Origin: Monoglobus sp964442605
GTDB lineage: Bacteria; Bacillota; Clostridia; Monoglobales; Monoglobaceae
Reading direction: 5' to 3'
Assembly: GCA_964442605.1 (NCBI GenBank)
Contig: CAYTZR010000020.1
Coordinates: 1 to 37,185, forward strand
DNA: 37,185 bases
Shown: in pieces, positions 31,408 through 37,185 of the stretch
How the letters are laid out: every line of letters starts with the position of its first letter
Position numbering within the stretch: the first letter of the stretch is position 1
Notes under the pieces: model-generated
Told to the model about the DNA's origin: nothing
Database searches by the model: none
What the model saw: the letters and a program-made list of their open reading frames with translations, nothing else
Translations under genes and position numbers: made by a program

Positions 31408-31455
31408 AATAATTTATTAAGTTAATAATTTATGAAGTTAATAATTTATTAAGTC
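31408..31455. repeat. 16-bp tandem array between sigF and spoVAC
   Basis: AATAATTTATTAAGTT (31408-31423), the same with one change (31424-31439) and again with one change (31440-31455), starting 13 bp after the sigF stop. Confidence 0.93.
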
Positions 31456-31468
31456 ATTAAGCCGTTTT

Positions 31469-32200
31469 TTATCCCGTTAGCCTTTCACGCATTTTTTGCA
31501 GTGCCTTTTTTTCAATTCTTGACACCTGAACCTGCGAAACACCAAGCGCTTCCGCTATTTCTGTCTGTGTTTTCCGCCTGTAATAACGCATATATATTAT
31601 TAATTTTTCGCGTTCGTCCATGCCTCCGAACGCTTGGTGCAGCATTATTCTGTTCTCAATTTTTCGCTCATATTCCTCATCTGCGCTGATTTTTTCGGCT
31701 AAGGATTTTCCCTCAGCCCTTCCGTCATCAGTCACGGCAAAAAGCGAATCCGGTCGTCTTGAGGCTTCAAGGGCGGTGGATAGCTCCTGCGGTGTAATAT
31801 TCAGTTCACGAGCTATTTCACCAAGCGTCGGTTCGGTCTTATTAAGCGCGGTCATGCGCTCCTTAACCGTTGCCGCCTTGTACGCTATATTTTTATAGGC
31901 ACGGCTGACCTTTATTATGCCGTCGTCCCGTATAAACCTCTTTATCTCGCCTATTATCATCGGTACCGCGTAAGTCGAAAAGACAACCCCAAAGCTCATA
32001 TCAAACTTGTCTGCCGCCTTTATAAGACCGATACATCCGATCTGAAACAAGTCCTCCGCTTCATGACCCCTGTCCAAAAACCTTTTTACGACTGAACGCA
32101 CAAGCCCCATATTCTGTTCTATCAGGTGATTACGCGCTGCCTCGTCACCATCCTTAATCCGACGCAGCAGTTCGTCATTGACCTCATGATAATTAGTCAT
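31469..32200 (-). CDS. sigF: RNA polymerase sigma factor SigF
   Basis: SigF is the first forespore-specific sigma factor. The 243-residue protein has region 2 (EAEDLFQIGCIGLIKAADKF, FSTYAVPMIIGEIKRFIRDDG), region 3 (PTLGEIARELNITPQEL) and region 4 (LIIYMRYYRRKTQTEIAEAL, SQVQVSRIEKKAL). It is held inactive by SpoIIAB and released by SpoIIAA, both encoded directly upstream. Its ATG overlaps the spoIIAB end by 8 bases, with GGAGG only 3 bases upstream, pointing to coupled translation. The order spoIIAA-spoIIAB-sigF-spoVA is the classic one. Confidence 0.97.
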   Translation of the reverse strand: MTNYHEVNDELLRRIKDGDEAARNHLIEQNMGLVRSVVKRFLDRGHEAEDLFQIGCIGLIKAADKFDMSFGVVFSTYAVPMIIGEIKRFIRDDGIIKVSRAYKNIAYKAATVKERMTALNKTEPTLGEIARELNITPQELSTALEASRRPDSLFAVTDDGRAEGKSLAEKISADEEYERKIENRIMLHQAFGGMDEREKLIIYMRYYRRKTQTEIAEALGVSQVQVSRIEKKALQKMRERLTG

Positions 32201-32663
32201 TTGCCTCCGCTCCGATTTGCTTTGTCATCTTAACCGTTGTTCCGTGTCCCGGCTCTGAGGTTACGTCAAGACTGTCCATAAAGCTCTGCATAACCGTAAA
32301 GCCCATGCCGCTGCGTTCATCATCCGGTGCAGTAGTATACAGAGGCTCCATCGCCTTATCTATATTTTCTATTCCCCTGCCCTCGTCGCGTACGGTTATT
32401 TCAATAATATATTTTTCTTTATAATATTTTTCTTTATATTTTTCTTTTATCAAGACCGCCCTGCAGTCAATAAAGATTGCGCCCATACCGTCGCGGTAAC
32501 CGTGAATTATGGAGTTGGTAACCGCCTCCGAAACAGAGGTCTTTATATCGGACAGCTCCTCTATGTTCAAATCCGTCTGAGCCGCGAAAGCGCCCACCGC
32601 CGCTCTGGCAAACGCCTCATTCGCGGTTTTTGACGGTATTTCCAGTTTCATATAGTTTTGCAT
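32193..32663 (-). CDS. spoIIAB: Anti-sigma-F factor SpoIIAB with an internal KEKY expansion
   Basis: SpoIIAB is a GHKL-type kinase that binds SigF and phosphorylates SpoIIAA. The 156-residue protein has the N box SEAVTNSIIHGY (about residues 45-56), G1 box VRDEGRGIENI (about 91-101) and G2 box ERSGMGFTVMQSFMD. Residues 73-85 read KEKYKEKYYKEKY, in the strand-turn region between the N and G1 boxes; three exact copies of a 12-mer encode this. The frame is kept. AGGAG lies 8 bases before the ATG at 32663, and it starts 13 bases after spoIIAA. An upstream in-frame start inside spoIIAA is rejected. Confidence 0.95.
   Translation of the reverse strand: MQNYMKLEIPSKTANEAFARAAVGAFAAQTDLNIEELSDIKTSVSEAVTNSIIHGYRDGMGAIFIDCRAVLIKEKYKEKYYKEKYIIEITVRDEGRGIENIDKAMEPLYTTAPDDERSGMGFTVMQSFMDSLDVTSEPGHGTTVKMTKQIGAEAND
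32409..32447. repeat. Three copies of ATATTTTTCTTT inside spoIIAB
   Basis: Exact copies lie at 32409-32420, 32424-32435 and 32436-32447. All are in the spoIIAB frame and encode the KEKY repeats. The surrounding coding sequence is not repetitive. Confidence 0.97.
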
Positions 32664-32676
32664 TAATTTCACTCCT

Positions 32677-32988
32677 TTATCCGCAATTCTCATCAATTAA
32701 TCTTTTAATTCCCGAAAGCTCCAGAACCTTGTCCACACGCGGCGTCGGACGCACGAGCATAATCCTTCCGCCCCGTTCTCTTATTTTCCTGTACCTGCCC
32801 ATAATAAGTCCAAGCCCCGAGCTGTCCATAAATTCAACGTTTCCCAGGTCAATTATCAGAGCGGTAATATTCTTTATATCAAGCTCCCTGTCAATCTCGC
32901 CGCGTATTTCCTCGGTACAGTGCTGGTCAATTTCACCGTACAGCTTTACCACAAGCGTGCTTCCGATTTGTTCAATTTCACATTTCAT
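32677..32988 (-). CDS. spoIIAA: Anti-anti-sigma factor SpoIIAA
   Basis: SpoIIAA, in its unphosphorylated form, frees SigF from SpoIIAB. The 103-residue protein is a STAS domain (MKCEIEQIGSTLVVKLYGEID...) with the regulatory serine in EFMDSSGLGLIMGRY. AGGAGGAGG lies upstream of the ATG at 32988. The frame stays open for 75 codons further upstream, but that part has no STAS features and no ribosome site. I did not find a convincing SigH or SigA promoter in the 250 bp before the gene. Confidence 0.96.
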   Translation of the reverse strand: MKCEIEQIGSTLVVKLYGEIDQHCTEEIRGEIDRELDIKNITALIIDLGNVEFMDSSGLGLIMGRYRKIRERGGRIMLVRPTPRVDKVLELSGIKRLIDENCG

Positions 32989-33161
32989 CTGTTTTCCTCC
33001 TCCTAAGGTTTGGTTAATGTTGGTCTGCGCCTGATAATTCGCTCTTTTAAATTTAGACAACCCCTTTATTTCCGCCTTTATTTCCCAAAAACTTTCGCTC
33101 GCCAAATACAGACATTTTTTGACTGATTTATCGGATTTTGCGAATAAATTAATATTTTCTC

Positions 33162-33190
33162 TTGAAATCTTACAATTTGTATGGTAAAAT
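33162..33190 (+). promoter_or_regulatory. SigA-type promoter of pheS-pheT
   Basis: TTGAAA (33162-33167), a 17-bp spacer and TAAAAT (33185-33190), with TGG before the -10 (extended -10). It leaves a leader of about 40 nt, too short for a T-box riboswitch. Confidence 0.7.
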
Positions 33191-33238
33191 TGAATGATGA
33201 TATTTTTTGACACTAAAACTTTGGGAGGTTAAAAATAT

Positions 33239-34264
33239 ATGAAAGAACAGCTTAACGCTATCAAAGCAAAAGCCGAGAGCGAGCTGAAAAACGCGGACAC
33301 TCTTGCCGCTCTTGAAACGCTCAGGGTTAAATACCTCGGCAAAAAGGGCGAGCTTACCGCTGTTATGAAAAGCATGGGAAAGCTGAGTAAGGAGGAGCGT
33401 CCGGTTATCGGTCAGCTTGCCAATCAGGTGAGGAACCATATCGAGGACTTTCTTGATGAGAAGAAGCAGACGCTTGCAAGCCTTGAAAAGGAAATTAAGC
33501 TAAGGAGCGAGACGGTTGACGTATGCTTGCCGGGTAAGATTCCCGCAAGCGGCGGAAAGCATCCTCTCAACACTGTGCTTGACGATTTGCAGGATATTTT
33601 TACCGGGATGGGTTTCTCAATTGTTGAAGGACCCGAGGTTGAGCTTGACTACTATAACTTTGAGGCGCTTAACCTGCCGCCCGATCATCCGGCAAGAGAT
33701 ACACAGGACACATTCTATATTAATGACAACGTAGTCCTGCGTACACAGACGTCTCCGGTACAAGTACGTGTTATGGAGAAGCAGCAGCCTCCTATCCGCA
33801 TTATTTCGCCCGGCAGGGTATACAGAAGCGATGCGGTTGACGCAACACACTCTCCTGTATTCCATCAGGTTGAAGGGCTTGTAATCGATGAGGGCATAAC
33901 CATGGCTGATTTAAAAGGAACTCTTGAAGTATTTGTAAAAAAGCTTTACGGCAACGATACAAGGCTCCGTTTCAGACCCCACCACTTCCCGTTTACGGAA
34001 CCGAGCGCAGAGGTTGACATATCATGCTTTAACTGCGGCGGCGACGGATGCAGAATTTGCAAGGGCGAGGGCTGGATTGAAATTTTGGGCTGCGGAATGG
34101 TTCACCCCAAGGTTCTTGCAAACTGTAACATTAACCCTGAAAAATACTCCGGTTTTGCTTTCGGAATAGGACTTGAGCGTGTCGCCATGTTCAGATACGG
34201 AATTGACGATTTAAGATTGTTTTATGAAAATGATATTGAGTTCCTAAAGCAGTTTAATGTATAA
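33239..34264 (+). CDS. pheS: Phenylalanine--tRNA ligase alpha subunit
   Basis: The catalytic subunit of the alpha2-beta2 enzyme charges tRNA-Phe. The 341-residue protein has an N-terminal coiled coil (about 1-85), motif 2 (SPGRVYRSDAVDATHSPVFHQ is split about 195-215), a Cys-rich insertion CFNCGGDGCRICKGEG (about 258-273) and motif 3 GFAFGIGLERVAMFRYG. GGGAGG lies about 10 bases before ATG. pheT follows after 60 bp in the same transcript. Confidence 0.98.
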   Translation: MKEQLNAIKAKAESELKNADTLAALETLRVKYLGKKGELTAVMKSMGKLSKEERPVIGQLANQVRNHIEDFLDEKKQTLASLEKEIKLRSETVDVCLPGKIPASGGKHPLNTVLDDLQDIFTGMGFSIVEGPEVELDYYNFEALNLPPDHPARDTQDTFYINDNVVLRTQTSPVQVRVMEKQQPPIRIISPGRVYRSDAVDATHSPVFHQVEGLVIDEGITMADLKGTLEVFVKKLYGNDTRLRFRPHHFPFTEPSAEVDISCFNCGGDGCRICKGEGWIEILGCGMVHPKVLANCNINPEKYSGFAFGIGLERVAMFRYGIDDLRLFYENDIEFLKQFNV

Positions 34265-34324
34265 AAACCCGAGGCAGGTCAGGAATTTTATGAAAAATTC
34301 CAAATTAATTAGGAGGAAACAAAT

Positions 34325-36673
34325 ATGAACTTACCACTTTCATGGCTTAAGGATTATATGGATACAGAGGGTATTTCAGAGGAGGAATACCGAAGCAGAC
34401 TTACAATGAGCGGTTCAATTGTTGAGAGTATCGAAAATCCCGGCGCTGAATTCAAAAATGTTGTAGTGGGTAAAATCACAAAGATAGAAAAGCATCCCGA
34501 CGCGGACAAGCTGGTTGTTTGCCGGGTTGACGTGGGAGATGAGGAAATACAGATAGTAACGGGCGCGCCCAATGTTTTCGAGGGCGCTGTTGTCCCCGTC
34601 GCAAAGCATAAAAGCAAGCTGCCGGGCGGCGTTAAAATCACAAAGGGGAAATTAAGAGGCGTTGTCAGCTATGGCATGATGTGCTCTACAGATGAATTAG
34701 GCATATCAAAAGAAAGAGCTACAGGTATACTCATACTGCCCGATGATACGCCAATCGGTGAGGACATAACAAAAACACTGGGGCTTGACGAAAGCGTCGC
34801 GGAATTCGAAATCACCTCAAACAGACCCGACTGCATGAGCATTATAGGTCTTGCCCGCGAATCTGCGGCAACCTTTAACAGAGAATTTCATATTCCCGGG
34901 ATCAAGGCAACCGGCAATGATGAGGATGTAAACACTTATGCGAAAATCGAAATAGCGGACAGCAATTTATGCAGCCGCTATACCGGAAGAGTCGCGAAAA
35001 ACGTTAAAATAGGACCGTCTCCGAAATGGATGCAAAACAGGCTTACTGCCTGCGGTCTCCGCGCAATCAACAACGTGGTAGACATAACAAACTATATTAT
35101 GCTTGAATACGGACAGCCTATGCACGCTTACGACCTTGACAATGTTGAAGGCGGAAAAATCATTGTGCGTGACGCGGTTCCCGGTGAAATGCTGGAAACT
35201 CTGGACGAAAAGCCCAGAGAGCTAAAACCCGGAATGATTACAATTTCCGATGAAAAGAGAGCAATCGGCGTTGCGGGAGTAATGGGAGGAGCAAATTCAG
35301 AGGTTACCGACTCCACAACCACCGTACTGTTTGAAAGCGCGTGCTTCAATCCTGTTTTGGTCAGACGCGGCGCAAAGGCATTGGGCATGAGAACGGACGC
35401 GTCCGCCTTGTTCGAAAAGGGACTGGACAGCGAGAACTGCCTTAACGCCATAAACCGCGCCTGCGAGCTTCTTGCCGACATGGACGGCGGCGAGATTATA
35501 GGCGGAGCTATTGACGTATATCCCGTACCGAAGCAGAACACAATTCTGCCCTTTGAGCCTGAAAAGATAAACAAATTCTTGGGAACGGATATATCGGAAA
35601 GCGATATGATTGAGTATCTGAACCGCCTTGAATTCAAGGTTGAGGACGGAAAGATAACGGTTCCCACATTCAGGGGCGATATTGAAGCTATGGCGGATAT
35701 AGCCGAGGAGGTTGCGAGACTGTACGGCTATGACAATCTTCCGACTACGATGATGAAAGGACGCGTTGTTGTAGGCGGAAAAACACACAAGCAAAAAATT
35801 GTTGACAGCATAAGAAACACTCTGACCGCATATGGTATGTATGAGACTATGACATACTCGTTTATTGACCCTAAGGAATTTGAAATGACAAACGTTCCTA
35901 TGGATAACGTGGTTAAAATCAAAAATCCGCTGGGCGAGGAAAACAGCGTCATGAGAACCTCTATGCTTTCATCCGTAATCAAGACATTAAAGATAAACTA
36001 CAACCGCCGCGCCGCCTCAGCGAAGATTTTTGAGCTGGGCATGATATATATTCCGATCGGGGAAACTCTGCCGGACGAGAAAATGATTGCGGCTTTGGGG
36101 ATGTACGGCGACGGCGTTGACTTCTTTGATATAAAGGGTACGGTTCAGGGACTTCTTTGCCGGCTCGGAATTAAAGAGATTGTATTTGAAGCGGAAAGCG
36201 AAAATAAGTCATACCATCCGGGAAGATGCGCAAAGGTTTTAATAAACGGAGACACCTTGGGCTATATCGGTCAAATTCATCCGTCAGTTGCCGACAGCTT
36301 TAAGCTGGACACGGAAATTTACGCTGCGGAGCTTGACCTTAACACCATATTAAAGCACGCGACGTTCGACAGGGAATACAAGGCTCTGCCGAAATTCCCC
36401 GCGTCAAGCCGTGACTTGGCTTTGGTTATAGACAAAAATATCAGCGTCGGTGAAATTGAAAAAATCATCAAGGATAACGAAACCGATATTTTGGAAAGCT
36501 TTAACCTGTTTGATGTTTATGAGGGCGCACAGGTCGGCTTAAATAAAAAGAGTGTCGCGTACTCATTAAAGTTCCGTGCGGCGGACAGAACGCTGACCGA
36601 TGGCGAAATCAACGAGGTTACCGACAAAATTTTGACTGAATTAAAAACAAAGCTTAATGCTGAATTAAGATAG
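34325..36673 (+). CDS. pheT: Phenylalanine--tRNA ligase beta subunit
   Basis: The 782-residue beta subunit carries the N-terminal EMAP-like tRNA-binding domain (about 40-148; GKITKIEKHPDADKLVVCRV), the B3/4 editing domain (about 210-385; LTACGLRAINNVVDITNYIM is typical), the B5 domain (about 400-475), a pseudo-catalytic core and the C-terminal FDX-ACB anticodon-binding domain (from about 690; KFPASSRDLALVIDKNISVGE). AGGAGG lies 7 bases before ATG. The length matches the bacterial family. Confidence 0.98.
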   Translation: MNLPLSWLKDYMDTEGISEEEYRSRLTMSGSIVESIENPGAEFKNVVVGKITKIEKHPDADKLVVCRVDVGDEEIQIVTGAPNVFEGAVVPVAKHKSKLPGGVKITKGKLRGVVSYGMMCSTDELGISKERATGILILPDDTPIGEDITKTLGLDESVAEFEITSNRPDCMSIIGLARESAATFNREFHIPGIKATGNDEDVNTYAKIEIADSNLCSRYTGRVAKNVKIGPSPKWMQNRLTACGLRAINNVVDITNYIMLEYGQPMHAYDLDNVEGGKIIVRDAVPGEMLETLDEKPRELKPGMITISDEKRAIGVAGVMGGANSEVTDSTTTVLFESACFNPVLVRRGAKALGMRTDASALFEKGLDSENCLNAINRACELLADMDGGEIIGGAIDVYPVPKQNTILPFEPEKINKFLGTDISESDMIEYLNRLEFKVEDGKITVPTFRGDIEAMADIAEEVARLYGYDNLPTTMMKGRVVVGGKTHKQKIVDSIRNTLTAYGMYETMTYSFIDPKEFEMTNVPMDNVVKIKNPLGEENSVMRTSMLSSVIKTLKINYNRRAASAKIFELGMIYIPIGETLPDEKMIAALGMYGDGVDFFDIKGTVQGLLCRLGIKEIVFEAESENKSYHPGRCAKVLINGDTLGYIGQIHPSVADSFKLDTEIYAAELDLNTILKHATFDREYKALPKFPASSRDLALVIDKNISVGEIEKIIKDNETDILESFNLFDVYEGAQVGLNKKSVAYSLKFRAADRTLTDGEINEVTDKILTELKTKLNAELR

Positions 36674-36722
36674 GCTTTAGCATTAAAATAACTTTAAAAT
36701 CGTAAAGGCAGGTGAATACAAT

Positions 36723-36983
36723 ATGGAAAATCAGGTTACGATGAAGTTCGAGGTTGAGACCGAACGTCCGGATCCCAAAACAATACTCATGTCCGTATAT
36801 GAGGCTCTCAGCGAAAAGGGCTATAATCCCATAAACCAAATCGTGGGATATATTCTATCCGGCGATCCGTCTTACATCACATCATTCAACGGCGCGAGAA
36901 GCTTGATCCGCAAGCTGGAACGTGATGAGCTTTTGGAGGAATTGGTTTCAAGCTACGTGAAACAAAACGAGAAAACAGAATGA
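36723..36983 (+). CDS. ireB: IreB-family regulatory phosphoprotein (UPF0297)
   Basis: The 86-residue protein has the family core TILMSVYEALSEKGYNPINQ, IVGYILSGDPSYITSFNGAR and IRKLERDELLEELVSSY. IreB is a phosphorylation target of the IreK serine/threonine kinase in Enterococcus, linked to cell-wall stress. AGGTG lies 8 bases before ATG. It follows pheT by 49 bp and is followed by a hairpin terminator. In many clostridia it precedes ruvX, which is not within this window. Confidence 0.94.
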   Translation: MENQVTMKFEVETERPDPKTILMSVYEALSEKGYNPINQIVGYILSGDPSYITSFNGARSLIRKLERDELLEELVSSYVKQNEKTE

Positions 36984-36990
36984 TTATTAA

Positions 36991-37013
36991 AAGGCTGCCT
37001 ACCCGGCAGCCTT
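36991..37013 (+). terminator. Terminator after ireB
   Basis: AAGGCTGCC (36991-36999) and GGCAGCCTT (37005-37013) form a perfect 9-bp stem with a 5-nt loop. The following T-tract is short. Confidence 0.75.
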
Positions 37014-37044
37014 TAGTGTGTCACCAAAACCTTTATCAAAACCG

Positions 37045-37185
37045 CCCCGCCCGGGTCTGGCGAGCGGGAGTGACCGGAGCTGCGCAGCAGGTTCGTGCCT
37101 TATAAAGCAGTCCATTTTATTGGATAAACAAGGTCACAAACCACAAAAAATTTTGGTGTCGCGCTCGGGTCTGGCGAGCGCAACT
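37045..37185. repeat. 141-bp dispersed hairpin repeat, copy B (family 2), cut by the window edge
   Basis: This is the second copy of the repeat at 28907-29047, in the same orientation, starting about 30 bp after the ireB terminator. It is preceded by CCAAAACCTTTATCAAAAC (37024-37042), which resembles the end of the family-1 element, so the two families tend to be neighbours. Its final hairpin is GCGCTCG..CGAGCGC instead of CCGCTCG..CGAGCGG. Confidence 0.9.

Noticed and set aside
33040..33110. SigH promoter for the spoIIA operon
   Set aside because: AGG- and GAAT-like elements occur but not with the spacing expected for SigH, so no site is claimed.
32989..33213. 75-codon in-frame extension upstream of spoIIAA
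   Set aside because: AGGAGGAGG precedes the ATG at 32988, the STAS domain starts there, and the extension has no motif or ribosome site.
33191..33238. T-box riboswitch before pheS
   Set aside because: The leader from the likely promoter is only about 40 nt and contains no T-box sequence or antiterminator stem.

Overview
The window looks like chromosomal core sequence from an endospore-forming, low-to-medium GC Gram-positive bacterium of the class Clostridia. It carries forespore and mother-cell sporulation genes (spoIIAA-spoIIAB-sigF, spoVAC-spoVAD-spoVAE, yabP-yabQ) and Firmicutes genes such as mecA, fakA, yloU, the yhaN/yhaO pair, the yabR-type S1 protein and ireB. It also has strong SigA-type promoters (TTGNNN-17-TATAAT), AGGAGG ribosome sites and AT-rich gene gaps. 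I see no phage integrase, transposase, plasmid gene, rRNA or tRNA.

Layout. 1-2.5 kb: the tail of an unidentified gene, then a receiver-PAS-GGDEF(degenerate)-EAL protein. 2.7-4.4 kb: an isolated phage-tail-fibre-like gene with a glycine-rich beta-roll. 4.5-8.0 kb: an argG-argH-talC operon with a clear promoter and terminator. 8.2-9.9 kb: a DUF4143-type ATPase and a GNAT acetyltransferase. 9.9-15.9 kb: nth, glyA, rarA, ogt and recG. 15.9-21.2 kb: fakA, yloU and the SbcC/SbcD-like yhaN/yhaO. 21.3-26.3 kb: yebC, an SPFH/NfeD pair, the S1 protein, divIC, yabQ, yabP and mecA. 26.6-26.85 kb: a probable 6S RNA. 27-28.7 kb: rsmD, coaD and a coiled-coil protein. 28.7-29.4 kb: a gene-free block of structured repeats. 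29.4-33.0 kb: the spoVA and spoIIA operons. 33.2-37.0 kb: pheS, pheT and ireB, followed by a second copy of one of the structured repeats.

The genes themselves are mostly ordinary; the unusual part lies between and at the ends of them. First, many gene junctions carry short tandem repeats (12-32 bp units), and in several cases the last codons plus the stop codon have been copied downstream, sometimes in frame (tail-fibre gene, qmcA, rarA). Related repeats lie inside coding sequence: a repeated C-terminal tail in SpoVAD, a Lys/Asp/Ser tail in ArgG and a KEKY expansion inside SpoIIAB. Second, two families of dispersed, hairpin-forming repeats sit just downstream of terminators. Within each family, differences between copies are compensatory in a stem, which suggests selection on (or an origin by copying of) a folded structure. 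Third, an 11-bp inverted repeat could hide the spoVAC start codon in the sigF-spoVAC mRNA.

All assignments come from reading the sequence and recalled family motifs; no database search was run.
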